64,000 nt of DNA, from contig CM037459.1 in the NCBI GenBank assembly GCA_021014325.1, positions 12,805,501-12,869,500 on the forward strand. The letters are read 5' to 3'. A model generated the notes under the pieces. It was not told the DNA's origin, made no database searches, and saw only the letters and a program-made list of their open reading frames with translations. Source of the stretch: Plazaster borealis. Its lineage: Eukaryota > Echinodermata > Asteroidea > Forcipulatida > Labidiasteridae. Each line of letters starts with the position of its first letter. Within the stretch, counting starts at the first letter, position 1. Position numbers and translations under genes: made by a program. Positions 1 to 11,830 of the stretch are shown here, in pieces.

Positions 1-318
1 CCCCATTACCTAGTAAAATCAATTGTCTCTTTCATGTGTTGATTTTTAAGACGAAAAAATCATGTTTCTTTTTTTGGCAGGTAATTGTGTTGGAGGAGTC
101 TTGTAAATTTGCGGTAGCTTCTCCTAGGAGACAAGGTGTCCACCAATACCCAAAGAGTGTCTGGCTCTTTCATCACTAATCTGCCCTTAATTTTATACCC
201 TGTTCCTGTACTTGTCGCTATAACTCTCTGCGTTAATTAATTACCTTGTAATTTTGTACAACTAATGACTTAACTATTGATCAAATGTAATGAAGGTTTC
301 ATGGAAAAGCCCCCCTCC
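1..318. other. No feature seen
   Basis: AT-rich sequence with no long reading frame or recognisable repeat. It may be intergenic or intronic. Confidence 0.5.
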
Positions 319-486
319 AAGGCCTGGAATTACATGGAGGACACGGAGGCCATGGCCTCCCTTGCCCCCTGGTCTTGGCCTTGGTGCCCCTTCAAAAATG
401 TCCCATAAACTTCAAGATTTTACAATGGAAGTGCCCTTTACAAAATGAAAATGGCCGTACCCACTTAAATGAAATGCCAGGCCTGC
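319..486 (+). mobile_element. MITE family A (AGGCCTG ends), copy 1
   Basis: Short non-coding element bounded by inverted ends: CAAGGCCTGGAATTACAT at the left and a right end whose reverse complement reads CAGGCCTGGCATTTCAT. The interior carries the family signature: GGCCATGGCCTCC, then CTTGGTGCCCCTTC, then GAAGTGCCCTTTAC. At least ten related copies occur in this window. No coding capacity is seen, so it would depend on a transposase encoded elsewhere. The superfamily is not assigned. Confidence 0.7.
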
Positions 487-913
487 CCCCTTCCCCCAAA
501 AAGTGTCTCTAAAGCCTGAGAAGTTTCTAGTCAATGTCCTGAACTGCTCAACGCCTTAATGTACTAACAGTACCAATACCGTGTTCAACCTCGCAATGAT
601 GCATTTATACACTTAAGCCGTACTTCCTGTGTAAATATTAGTCGTTTCTCCATGACATACTGTTTCTTAATGTCTTCTGCAAGACACCTCAATGAGAATT
701 TGATTAACGACGTCCGGTAGGATTATTTATTAGGAGAAAATTCCATTAATATTAAGACAGTCCGCTATGCTCGGGTGCCTCTGTCTTGACGATGTAGCAC
801 CTCTGTCGTGACTAGAATATCCACTTTGTGCTTGATGCTCAAATGCTTGAGTTTGATGGTTGTTTTATTTAACATGTAGTTAACCCTTACTCCATCAACA
901 TAATTGCCTACGT
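487..913. other. No feature seen
   Basis: AT-rich single-copy-looking sequence leading into the minisatellite. No gene or repeat was recognised. Confidence 0.45.
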
Positions 914-2715
914 GACCTCAATGCTCCAATATCTTCAATCCTCCAATATCCGCATTTCTCCAACATCCTCAATCCTCCATTATCTTCAACCCTTCAATAT
1001 CTGCAATCTTGCAATATCCTCAATCATGTCAATCCTGCAATATCCGCAATCCTCCATTATCCTCAATCCTGCAATATCCGCAATCCTTCAATATCCTCAA
1101 TCCTTCGCAATCCTGCAATATCCTTAATCTTATCCTCAATCCTGCAATATCCTCAATCCTCCATTATCCTAAATCCTGCAATATCCGCTGTCCAGCAATA
1201 TCCTCAATCCTCCAATATCCTCAATCCTGCAATATCCGCAATCCTGCAATATCCGCTGTCCAGCAATATCCTCAATCCTCCAATAGCCTCAATCCTGCAA
1301 TATCCTCAATCCTCCAATATCCTCAATCCTGCAATATCCTCAATCCTGCAATATCCTCAATCCTGCAATATCCTCAATCCTGCAATATCCTCAATCCTGC
1401 AATATCCTCAATCCTCCATTATCCTCAATCCTGCAATATCCTCAATCCTGCAATATCCTCAATCCTGCAATATCCTCAATCCTGCAATATCCTCAATCCT
1501 CCATTATCCTAAATCCTCCATTATCCTCAATCCTACAATATCCTCAATCCTGCAATATCCTCAATCCTGCAATATCATCAATCCTGCAATATCCTCAATC
1601 CTGCAATATCATCAATCCTCCAATATCCTCAATCCTGCAATATCCTCAATCCTGCAATATCATCAATCCTCCATTATCCTCAATCCTGCAGTATCCTCAA
1701 TCCTCCAATATCCTCAATCCTGCAATATCCTCAATCCTCCATTATCCTCAATCCTGCAATATCCTCAATCCTCCATTATCCTCAATCCTCCAATATCCAC
1801 AATCCTGCAATATCCTCAATCCTCCATTATCCTCAATCCTGCAATATCCTCAATCCTGCAATATCATCAATCCTGCAATATCCTCAATCCTCCAATATCC
1901 TCAATCCTGCAATATCCTCAATCCTGCAATATCCTCAATCCTGCAATATCCTCAATCCTCCAATATCCTCAATCCTGCAATATCCGCAATCCTGCAATAT
2001 CCGCTGTCCAGCAATATCCTCAATCCTCCAATAGCCTCAATCCTGCAATATCCTCAATCCTGCAATATCCTCAATCCTGCAATATCCTCAATCCTGCAAT
2101 ATCCTCAATCCTCCAATATCCTCAATCCTCCATTATCCTCAATTCTGCAGTATCCTCAATCCTACAATATACTCAATCCTCCATTATCCTGAATCCTACA
2201 ATATCCTCAATCCTCCATTATCCTCAATCCTGCAATATCCTCAATCCTCCATTATCCTCAATCCTGCAATATCCTCAATCCTCCATTATCCTCAATCCTC
2301 CAATATCCACAATCCTCCATTATCCTCAATCCTGCAATATCCTCAATCCTACAAAAATGTACAATATCCTCAATTCTCCATTATCCTCAATCCTACAATA
2401 TCCTCAATCCTCCATTATCCTCAACCCTGCAATATCCTCAATCCTCCATTTTCCTCAATCCTGCAATATCCTCAATCCTCCATTATCCTCAATCCTCCAA
2501 TATCCACAATCCTCCAATATCCACAATCCTCCAATATCCTCAATCCTGCAATATCCTCAATCCTGCAATATCCTCAATCCTGCAATATCTGCAATCCTCC
2601 AATATCCACAATCTACCAATATCCACAATCTACCAATATCCACAATCATCCAATATATTCAAATCAATCCTGTAATATATTCAATCCTCAAATAATCCTC
2701 AATCTTCCACATCCC
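914..2715 (+). repeat. 17-bp minisatellite array, ~100 units
   Basis: The unit is CAATCCTGCAATATCCT, 17 bp, repeated with few indels for about 1.8 kb. Common variants replace GCAAT by CCATT or CCAAT, and the final T by G; a rarer variant has ATCATCAAT. Variants occur in runs, which suggests local re-amplification. Both edges decay gradually. Because 17 is not a multiple of three and the unit has no stop in any + strand frame, long spurious reading frames with a 17-residue period appear, such as 1009-1512. They are artefacts of the repeat, not genes. Confidence 0.95.
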
Positions 2716-3015
2716 TTACATGTATGTGACCCCACACCAAATAGTTTTGACTTGGATAAGATTGGAATGCCTGACCCAGTGATATTGTTATTTGGGCCTA
2801 AGACCCTAAATCCTTCAGAATCCTTCAGTTTGGCAAAGAGGACAGTAAAGGATTTGAGAGGAAACACCAGTGTACACATGCAGACATGCAACCTTTCAGC
2901 TTTTAAAAAACCCCTCCTCATTTTGTGGTTTCTCCCCGGCTGTGCCATTGAACATTTAAAAACACAGAGACAAGCTTTTATTCCTGGTCCAGATACAGTA
3001 CGATATTGATTAGGG
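2716..3015. other. Possible old dispersed repeat
   Basis: The stretch around 2930-2985 (GGTTTCTCCCCGGCTGTGCC and following A-rich bases) resembles 51545-51600 (GGTTTCTCAGCTGTGCCATT). This suggests a shared degraded repeat. Open frames on both strands here look like chance. Confidence 0.3.
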
Positions 3016-3125
3016 ATGCTTTTGAACACAGTGAACTAGCCAGCTGGACCACAAGGAGACAATTTTGACTGGTCCTGAGGTGTTGTACATTTGGCCATGG
3101 ACCAGTGCTGTTAAATGAGAATGAT
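3016..3125 (+). mobile_element. Repeat family W, partial copy
   Basis: Matches the right half of the family also present at 13434-13733 and 16352-16730: GAACTAGCCAGC(T/C)GGACCAC, then TTTTGACTGGTCCT, then GGACCAGTGCTGTTAA. The left half is missing. Confidence 0.6.
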
Positions 3126-4537
3126 GTATGCGTGTACATACTGTGTATTTTTTGTACAGACATGAATTTCCAAGGAGTCTCTTCCTCAATACATTTTTAA
3201 ATAATAAAACTGAAGCAAAACCAACTCTGAACCTATCCTTCATATAATGTACAGTGTACTATGTACATGATGCATATGCAGGGAATGATTTCATCCGGCA
3301 GTTCTGAATCTAGCAAAATATTCAGACCAAACATGTTTTGTGCACACTGAATGCTAATATTCGCCCTCTGCACAGATCTGCCATGTGCATGTAGAGCCTC
3401 GACTTCATGCTTCATTTGTATTGTATTTATGCATCTGTTTAGATGAAAGTGTCACTATGTTACCGTGACAATACAGAGTGATTGCTTCTATTCACTGCTG
3501 TCCCCAATTCGAGGCTCTATATGCAAATGGATGACCGCGCAAAGGGCGAATTGAGTAGCGAATGATGATTCTATTTCTTGAGTTAGAAGTCCTTATACAT
3601 TTTGCGTAGCTTTTTTGCTGGTGCTATACAAGGAATAGTTCACACTGATCATACATTTCATTGTCTTCCATTAGTCGCAGACTTTCGAACTGTCTGTTAA
3701 GACTAACACTTGTACATGATACATTCATACTGTATCCCACAATCACACAAATTGTATACATTGTACCGTAGACCAGATTAATAGCATTGGGTTTGTATGC
3801 TGTGAGTGCTCATCCTACATTAAGTTAAACGTGCAACATCTATCACTCCCTATCCCATCTCAATCAAGGAGGAGGACACCAAACTACGTCATCCCTAAGT
3901 ATCAGCGATGATTCGTACCGTGATGAAACAAGACATCTCCTTGTATTATGCAGCTAGTTTGTTTCCCCCACCCCCTCTCATCAAAGTGATGGACTATAGG
4001 AATGTGTCATCCGTATGCCTCACCGGTTGCTTAACTTATAAATTTCTCAGACTGATGTTGTCAAGGTTATTGCAGACGCACGCACACACTCATGATGCAT
4101 TGTGGAATCATCTACTTAGACCTTTTTACTCATCCTTTACCATGGTAATGGACTGAGCCATAACAACTGCAAACATCCCTAAGAGGTTACATTGAGGCAA
4201 TCGGTCTTCACGTTCAGCTACATGCACGTGTGTATCTTGACACAGACGGACAAAATGCATAATGATGACCACATGTGTACGGGTTTATACCCTGAATGGT
4301 ACGCCTTATGTACAAGAATGCAACTTTGTAGTCACTGAAGTCAGCTGGATTTTTTTCATGGAGGGATAATACATTTTGTTTCTCAGAGAGGAGGGAGATG
4401 GGTTTTTTCTCCACATGGTTTAGCATCAAAAGGAGCAGAAATAATGCACGGTAAGACCTGATTAAACCAGATGAGACGGACCTACGTGTGATGTGCAATC
4501 TATTTGTAAGGAGATGTAAAATCTTGTAACCCTTTAA
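3126..4537. other. No gene seen
   Basis: Non-repetitive AT-rich sequence with scattered TACATG strings. The + frame at 3908-4156 has no splice or start context that would support it. Confidence 0.4.
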
Positions 4538-4711
4538 CAGGCCTGGTGTTTCGTTTTTTAAAGGACAAGGGCACCAAGGCGGTTTCTCCTTGGTAGAGGA
4601 CACCTCTATGAGGACACTGTAAATTTCTAATAGAACATTTGAAGGGGCACCAAGGTAATGACTAGGGGCAATGGAGGCAATTGCCTCCGTTGCCTCTCAT
4701 GAAGTAGGCCC
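4538..4711 (-). mobile_element. MITE family A, copy 2 (reversed)
   Basis: Begins CAGGCCTGGTGTTTCGTT and ends TCATGAAGTAGGCC. The interior reads as the reverse complement of the family (GGGGCACCAAGG and CAATGGAGGCAATTGCCTCC). The apparent - strand frame 4214-4603 runs into this element and is discounted. Confidence 0.7.
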
Positions 4712-4774
4712 TAACCGGCCTGTGGCTTCAAAAAAAAATTTTCCCGAGATTAACAGACGGTCAACACAAACTAA

Positions 4775-4883
4775 CTGGGCCAAATTTACGTAAAGCTGAT
4801 AAGAACGCAACTTTGCTGAGCACAGAAAAAGCTTGCTGAGCAAAATCAGGTTTTTTGTGTGCGAAACAGCTTTATGAAATTTA
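4775..4883. mobile_element. Palindromic MITE family B, short copy
   Basis: Left end TGGGCCAAATTTACGTAAAG and right end AAACAGCTTTATGAAATTTA are degraded inverted repeats of the family whose consensus end is GGGCCCAATTTCATAG(A/C)GCTG. Six copies occur in the window. Confidence 0.55.
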
Positions 4884-5046
4884 GTCTACAGTGTTAATTC
4901 GTACTGTACAATTCTTTCTAAAATACAAGGTTTGATGTTTATCAGTAATTCGATGTACATGTAGGGTACATTATACGTTATACATACAATACATGTATTT
5001 CGTAAATTTGAACAAAGAAAGGGGTATTTATTTTCAGAAACACATT

Positions 5047-5207
5047 CAGGCCTCATACTTCATGGAGGCAACAGGGGCATTTGCCTTCGTGCCCCTTTGT
5101 CATTGTTATGGTGCCCCTTGAAATTTACCTCATACTTTTAGTACAGGTAGGTGCACTTCGCCAAGGAAAAACTGTCTTGCCCTTACAAGAGCACAGCAGG
5201 AGGCCTG
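5047..5207 (+). mobile_element. MITE family A, copy 3
   Basis: Starts CAGGCCTCATACTTCATGGA. The interior has GGTGCCCCTTGAAATTTACC and CTTGCCCTTACAAGA, and the element ends AGGCCTG. The left end mirrors the right ends of other copies (GAAGTATCAGGCC). Confidence 0.7.
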
Positions 5208-5560
5208 TACACAATGCATATTTCACATTTGTATTCATGTTGTTGAATACATTTTAAAACATTAATGCGGTCTCTGTGTCTGTTAAGCCACATTATGTAT
5301 GGTACATTAACACACAACATACCTGTACCTGTAGTCTGTATCGCTTCGGTCTGACACCCCCTGGCCTTCACCGTGTGGATCAAGGCTAAGGTTTCACGAA
5401 TGGAGGAGAGGAGAAGACCCTAGGGTAAGAAATTAAAGACTGTGGTCTTTTAACACACGGTATGATGATTTGATGGCTCTGAGGCTTGGCATGCTTGGAC
5501 TGGCCACGGCCAATGGACGTGGACAGGGCTTTCATTTGCAATTCCAAATACATCATAGGT
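5208..5560. other. No feature seen
   Basis: Unremarkable sequence between two mobile elements. Confidence 0.4.
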
Positions 5561-5875
5561 TTAAAGGCAGGGTATACTTTTGGTTTGTCAAAGACCAGTA
5601 TCCTCACTTGGTGTACCCCAACATATGCATACAATAACAACACGCTTAATGCATAGAATTGTGTGCTTTCAGATGCCTGAGAAAGCCTGAAGCCTTTCTC
5701 AGATTCCAATATTTGGGTGAAAAATGACCTCATTCTCATAGCAACATTACTTCAAAGGGGGTCGTTTCTAACAATGTTTTATAATATCAACAGCTCTCAC
5801 AGTGCTCTTTACCAAGTAAGTTTTTTGTAGTCACTAACTTGTGGTGTAATTACCAAAATAACATGCTGGCTTTAA
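5561..5875. mobile_element. TTAA-flanked MITE family P, copy 1
   Basis: Begins TTAAAGGCAGGGTATACTTT and ends with a segment whose reverse complement is TTAAAGCCAGCATGTTATTT. Both edges carry TTAA, the target duplication typical of piggyBac-type insertion. The interior shares CTTTACCAAGTAAG(T)TTTTT with the copies at 23618, 26227, 45235 and 58743. Confidence 0.65.
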
Positions 5876-7313
5876 ACGTATTATGTACATATGTATACTA
5901 CATTCTGTGACAATATGTAAGTATGATGCATGCACAACACTTCCATATTTTCTATAATGTTGTAATGCAGATGCAGTAAAAATTACTCAAATTTCATATC
6001 CTTTGAACTTTAGTTTTGAACCAATTGTTTGTTGATCTTCAGAATGTATCTGAAAATGAAAGAAAGGGTGTTGTACCATGTTGTACATGTATGTATGTTG
6101 GGATGAGATTACACACACCATCTTACAATGTACATCATGTACATGTACATGGGTCTAAAATAGGTATTGCTTGAAAGCACTCCTTCTCAATCTATTTGAT
6201 GAACAAATACACCCAGTTTTTAGTTTTGGCAGGAAGTGCTTGGTTTTGGCACAGAGCCTCACAAATTCTCTGAGATTTTTTTTTCAAAATTGTTGTTAGT
6301 TCCATAATGTTATCCTGATGACAGACATGGTAGATGGTGTTGGTAAAGCTCTGTCTTAATTTTCGTCTGAGTTGTTGCATACTTTGTGCATAATTTCTGA
6401 TTGCATTTTTGGTGTGTTTACGGAATACCGTCTCCTCGTCCGCCTTAAGTATCAGTTACCAATAATTGGTTCCCTTGTCAACAGGATAGATTCTCGTCAT
6501 GGAAATAGTTGTAAATGCCGCCGGTTCCCTGGTGAACTGGTTCTGTGGATACAGAGAGAGTTTGAGGGCATTTGAGATGCGCGGTTGTTGTCATGGAAAT
6601 TCTAGTACTGTAGAACATAACAGCGTGTACAGACATATGTAGTGAACCGTACATGCGCACTGTACTTGTATACATGTTCACCTTGTCTTCCTGAAAATAT
6701 GCAGGCGCAGGGTCAATCCAGTGGAGGCAGTCTCTCTAATTATCATGGTAGGTGGCAAAGGGCTTCCATGGTGGCTTGTCAGTCATTGGGCACTTTCCTT
6801 TATTTGTAATAAAGTGATACACTGCACAGTACATGTACTCCAACTACTCCAATAAGCTTCTTCAATTTCGTCTGAGGAGGGGGATTCAAGAAAAAGGGCT
6901 AGAGGACAGGAAGATGTACGTACAAGGAGCAAGAGAAACTTACCAGTACAGCACGCTTTATTCTGGTCCATTTGTGGACGCTGTAAGATTTTTTGATGTT
7001 TTTGCGGTGAAATTGTATGTGTTTGCCCTTTTTACTTATAATGTCTTTTTGTACTGAGTGAAGTACTCGTAGCCATTTCCTATCCTGTTCATAAGTCATA
7101 GTCACACGTGTGCACATCTGCTGCATGTTCAAGGTTTCTGCTACACGTACTCCCGGCTCCAATCTTGGCATTTCTTATGACAAACTGATCAGTTAAGTTT
7201 TTGCCAAATATTTGAAAAGGCATTTCTAAAGATAATGTTTCTTTCAATAAACATGATAAATCATCAAAGAAAAAAACCTAGCTCAGTCTAAGTGCATTTC
7301 TGACAGCCCTTTC
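5876..7313. other. No gene seen
   Basis: AT-rich, with repeated TACATGTA strings (for example near 6080-6150). No supported exon, RNA gene or repeat element was recognised. Confidence 0.4.
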
Positions 7314-7524
7314 CCATGAAATATGCAGGTTGCACATCCTGTGTGCACTACACTACTGGTTGGCGAAGCGTGGGGACATCACGCCTTTTTGTATGGGGCT
7401 GATGATGGTGTGATGTGCGTACGCATTCGTGCGTCTGCCTGGTGCACAACTCTGTGGCGTCGTTTGCCAATCAAAAGTGTCTGTACGCATGCGTGAATGT
7501 ATTAGCATATTTCATGGGCAAGGC
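7314..7524. mobile_element. MITE with ~20-bp TIRs
   Basis: Left end AGCCCTTTCCCATGAAATAT and the reverse complement of the right end, AGCCTTGCCCATGAAATATG, match well. The interior is GC-rich and has no frame. Only one copy was seen here. Confidence 0.55.
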
Positions 7525-7756
7525 TAATTGGCTTCTGGTAATTATTCGAGTCAGTTTGTGTGAAGTGGTTTACACAGTGGAATAATGTCACACTTACAAA
7601 CAGGATTCATTCAAATGAGCTAAAAATGGCTCAAAGTTCGGACAAATTTTCTACATATTGAAACCACAGAAACTGTAATGGTTTGTTACATTTGCTGTTT
7701 CCATGGATATGACAGCATTTGAGATAAATTTGAACAGATACCATCCATACGTTTTT

Positions 7757-8147
7757 AAAGCGTGTTGTGGCTGAGCGGTCTAGTTCACCGGACCAAAGCT
7801 CTGGAGTGTTGTCAGCAGCAGAGTGTGGGTTCGAATCCCGGTCATGACACTTGTGCCCTTGAGCAAGGCACTTAACCATAATTGCTTTGTAAAAAGTTGG
7901 GAAGATATTGCATTCTGCTGTACCAGCTAGGCTCCTAGTGAATAATACCCTTGCCTACTTACGGACTGTGAAGGGGGTTATCCTGTTTCAGCCCCAGGGG
8001 TAGATGGCAATGTGCCCCTTGTGGCAGTTGATTTGGGTTGATAGCCCAAATCGGTTAAGTGTAGCCCTCACCTTGAAGTGGCTGTCCGGCCTTGTGATGT
8101 TGGGCGATCTCTCATATTAAAAAATAATAATAAAAAAATAAAATAAG
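7757..8147 (+). mobile_element. tRNA-derived SINE, full-length-looking copy
   Basis: The head has an A box (GTGGCTGAGCGG) and a B box (GGGTTCGAATCCCGG) as in a tRNA gene, giving an internal RNA polymerase III promoter. There is no closing acceptor stem, so it is not a functional tRNA. The body contains CCTTGAGCAAGGCACTTAAC, a motif common in animal SINEs. It ends in an A-rich tail of TAAAAAATAATAATAAAA type at about 8118-8147. Related copies lie at 9005-9325 (reversed) and 10673-10950. Confidence 0.8.
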
Positions 8148-9004
8148 GTACTTTTTGCCTGACATGGTGAGGGAAAATTTGTGACATGTATGTACAGTGC
8201 TCATTAAAAAATAATTAAAATTAATTGACAGACGCAGAAAGATCTTGGTAAACGAAGACCGGAATGAAAATGATATGGCGTCTCTTTACTTTGCAAAAAA
8301 AGGGAATTTCAGACGCTGACAACGATAAAGTTGCCGAGTGTACATGTAGTATGCACAAGCTTTTACACTGAGAACGATGTTGACTTCCAGTGGTCTGACT
8401 GTGCCATCATGATGGTGCACTGCAACATTGCCTGGGGTTCAATGGCAAACCATTTGGGAATATCTAAAGTTAATTTGAAGACGGACAGGACGTGTCACGT
8501 CAAAAGCATCAGAATTTATTGCCTGATGCCGTGCTGTACTTAGTGGTTTGGCTGTAATGTGATATCATCTTAAACTGGGATGTAATTTGGATTGCATCTA
8601 GCAATGTGCGTTTTGTACATCATGTGGGTGTGTACATTAAATGTATTTCAAGCCATGAATGTGTTCGTTTTGGGTATGCTTTTTTTCCCTACATTTATGG
8701 TTAAAAAGTAAAGCTGGAACGGTAGATGGCTTTTGCACATTTCAGAGGAATTTTTTAGTAACCGTGTGTATTCTGTAATACATGTAACAAATTAAATAAT
8801 ACTTACTTACTTACTACTTTAAGCTTTCCTCCTAAGGGGGGGGGGGCCTTGGAGATAGCTGCCTATCCAGTATTAGTCGTCATGCTTTTTTGTCGTTTGC
8901 TAGATGCCCTGCTCTGATCAGTGATGTGATGCCCAGATCGGCACAAGAGGACTTGATTTCATCTGTCCAGCGTCTTCCTCTTGGCCTTGATCCATCAACT
9001 AAAT
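8148..9004. other. No gene seen
   Basis: A G-run lies at about 8836-8847. The rest is AT-rich without a supported frame. Confidence 0.4.
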
Positions 9005-9325
9005 TATAATAATAGGCATTTATAAACATTGTATCGAAGCACCTTACACTATTAACTACCCCTTGTCATTGGGCCTTAACTATTCCTGAAACCATCTCAA
9101 CTCCTTGGGAGTATGCAGCACCGGCAGCCAAATTGGAGCACAGTTTGCTAATCATTCACATCATCAACCTCTACCCTAGCCATGTTAGCAGCTACCCATT
9201 TACTCCTGGATGATGAGAAGCAATTGTATTTAAAGAAGTGTCTTGCCCAACAACACAAACGTCATGACCAGGATGTGAACCCACTCTCTGATGACTCAGC
9301 CATCAGAACTTGATTGAGTTCAATG
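9005..9325 (-). mobile_element. tRNA-derived SINE, reversed copy
   Basis: Read on the - strand it has GATGGCTGAGTCATCAGAG (degraded A box), GGGTTCACATCCTGG (B box), GGGCAAGACACTTC, and a tail ending in TATTATTATAATTT. The B box and the following segment align with the SINE at 7757. Confidence 0.65.
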
Positions 9326-9999
9326 CTTTTGACTTTTAGGCCAAGGCAGATACATGCATCTGCCTTATACAGTAGAGTTGTGCATTTATGTTTTCCTATA
9401 ACAGTTAAACAGAACTTGTGACTTCCATTTAAGCGTTTCTACCGATTCCAATCAAAACTACATGTACGTACATGTATGACCCCTTCTGTAAAAGGAGCAG
9501 ATGTCAACACACTTTCAAGAATTAAAAATAAAACACTGTAACCCAGTCTTTACAGCCACAAAACCACAAACCACAGTGGGGTGGCATCCAAAGCAAATTG
9601 TATAACAAGTTGAGGGGATTGAATTTGAAAATAATGCAATTGGGGATTAAGATAAAAAAACACCAACAAAAGGGATGTCAACCATTCTCCCTGGATAGTG
9701 GCTGGGTCTAACATTTTAAAGAAAAGGAAGTTCTCTTTTTGTTTTCCTCTCCGCTTTGTTTAACCATTAGGGAAATTTGGAAATGGATTTCTATGTTTGT
9801 ATTTTAAGGTTAAACGTCCCAACCCTAGTATAGAGATGGTAAAATTGGTCATGTAGATGAAGGGCCTGTGTTCATTTAATATAAATTTGTATGCATGAAT
9901 TCGATAAAGGCTGTTTTCAAAGCCATGGCTTACGCTTCGCCTCTGGCCCAGGCACGGTCCACCTGTTTTAAGTCGTATCGAATATATTACTGACAGAGC
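9326..9999. other. No feature seen
   Basis: AT-rich sequence with no supported gene or repeat. Confidence 0.4.
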
Positions 10000-10096
10000 T
10001 CAAGCCGGAGCCTTAGCCAGAGTCCAAACCGGAGCCATAGCCGGAGCCCAAGCCCAAGCCGGAGCCCAAGCCGGAGCCAAAGCCCAAGCCGAGGTT
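10000..10096 (+). repeat. GCCGGAGCCCAA minisatellite
   Basis: Imperfect 6/12-bp units (GCCGGAGCCCAA, GCCGGAGCCATA and similar) over about 95 bp. One + strand frame reads as Glu-Pro-Lys-Pro repeats but is broken by in-frame stops, so coding is unlikely. Confidence 0.8.
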
Positions 10097-10672
10097 TTGA
10101 AAAGGGCCATGTACATTCTTTCTAGTATGAAGCAGCAAGCAGTGCACATGAAGCAGTACTTTATGAAGACCTGGCCATCATGGAATGTGCTAAACACAGT
10201 ACTCTCTGCTCTGTCAAGACCTCACACACTTCAGACACCATACAGTGTGTTAATAAAAATTAGACTTGCACGTCATCAATAGTCAGATGGTGCACGTCGA
10301 CACAAAACCATAATTGAAAGTCTCTGCAATATGTATGTAATGCACGAAGTAGCTTAGTACGTATCACTCTACACATCACTGTTACAAATACATTGCCAAC
10401 TGTTTTTCAAGGCCTGTTTGGTGTAATCTGTGGGAGTCGGTAAATAAAAAGCTGTTTCTAAGTGAAGTGGGCATTCTCTAAAGATGCAGTTCCATTGCCA
10501 GGGGAACGAACGGAGCTGTAATTTTGTGCTTGTTTCTGGAAATGCACACGTAGGTGTGCACCGTATGGCAATATACATGTAGACACACATCTGTTCCTAA
10601 TGGAGTAACACTGTACAATGCTGATACATGCACAGTGTATGCATATGAATGTGGATGTATTGTGTGCATTGT
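10097..10672. other. No feature seen
   Basis: No supported gene or repeat. Short chance frames only. Confidence 0.4.
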
Positions 10673-10950
10673 GGCGTGTCGTGGCTGAGCGGTTTTAGAG
10701 CACCGGACTCATCTCATGCTCTAGTGCGTCTGATCAGCGCAGTGTGGGTTCGAGTCCTGGTCTAGGCACTTGTGTCCTTGAGCAAGATACCATAATAATC
10801 AGTTTGTCCTTCGGATGGGACATTGGGCCGTGGGTCCCGTGTACTAGGATTGGTAGTGCACTTAAAGTGGAAAGAGTAGGGGTTTTAAAACCCTGGTGTT
10901 TCTGGTTCACAAATAGCAAGCACCCTTGTTTACAGGTTTCCTGAGGCTTG
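10673..10950 (+). mobile_element. tRNA-derived SINE, second + copy
   Basis: A box GTGGCTGAGCGG and B box GGGTTCGAGTCCTGG, followed by CTTGTGTCCTTGAGCAAGA. It then diverges from the copy at 7757 into a segment with CCTTCGGATGGGACATTGGG and GTCCCGTGTACTAGGATTGG. The shared head with a different body suggests a second SINE subfamily. Confidence 0.75.
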
Positions 10951-11094
10951 CGAGCTACAGTGATTAAGTTCACTTATGAGGCATCCTTGTTTCATTACCA
11001 GAAATATATATAATAAATACTAACAATAGTGCATTTATGCAAAGAAAATCAGTGGTTTATGTGGCCTGTGGGAAAATAATATGCAATAGACCAA

Positions 11095-11261
11095 ATGCAT
11101 TGACGTCATCCAGCTGCTGATAATGACAAACTGATAATGAAACAATGGAAACGCGCAGATTTGTATGCGCAGCGCACAGGATTGGCCAATGAACAACCTC
11201 CTTTTGACCTCTAGGCGAGGGCGCCCTACTCAAATGACATCATGTGCATTTAAGGTCTATT
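11095..11261. mobile_element. MITE family R (AATAGACC ends), copy 1
   Basis: Left end AATAGACCAAATGCATTGAC; reverse complement of the right end AATAGACCTTAAATGCACAT. The interior has ACAATGGAAACGCGC, TATGCGCAGCGCAC and TTGGCCAATGA, all shared with the copy at 16449-16607. Confidence 0.7.
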
Positions 11262-11830
11262 ATGTGTGTGAATACACGTGTACGTATCCATCTACAGTGC
11301 ATCCATCTCGTACATTGTCCATGTAAATGTATGCATCAGTCACATGCATACATTGTTGTACATCATAGCCATGAGCTGATGATGTTACAAAACAATGTGT
11401 CAGTTAGAAAAACATTATGTCTCAACTCAACGATTTTGTAATGATGCTCTACATGTATCTCGGGGGAAAAATGCTTCCTGCAAAACAAGTTGTGTCTAGC
11501 AATGTACACTGTTCATGTGTCCGATGGAGCGCCCAATCAGGATAGTTTTACAATGTACAAGATGTAGCAAGAAGACTGTCATTTTCTGTGCTGTCAAACA
11601 TGTCAAACATGTGTGTTGTGTAAAGGCTGTGTATTTTTGTTTATTTAAAAAACGAAATTGAATTTGTAATACTGCCAAGAATTAATGGAAATTCCCATTT
11701 TGCGAAATATTATAAGTACCTTAACGTCTACATATATAATGTACTTTTTGTAACATTTTCAAAATTCGAGTTGACTTGAAACCCTTTTTAAAACTGCTTG
11801 TGTACATGTGTGTAATGTCATGATTGTGTA
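11262..11830. other. No feature seen
   Basis: AT-rich, with TACATG-type strings. No supported gene. Confidence 0.4.

Noticed and set aside
912..2695. Long + strand frames with a 17-residue repeat across the minisatellite
   Set aside because: They arise because a stop-free 17-bp unit shifts frame each copy; there is no start context, splice site or codon signal.
914..2715. CRISPR-like array
   Set aside because: The repeat units are directly contiguous with no unique spacers, and the context is eukaryotic.
4214..4603. 129-codon - strand frame
   Set aside because: It overlaps a family A MITE and has no splice or start support.
10000..10197. Glu-Pro-Lys-Pro or Ala-Trp repeat protein
   Set aside because: In-frame stops break the EPKP reading and the opposite-strand frame is a by-product of a 6/12-bp repeat.
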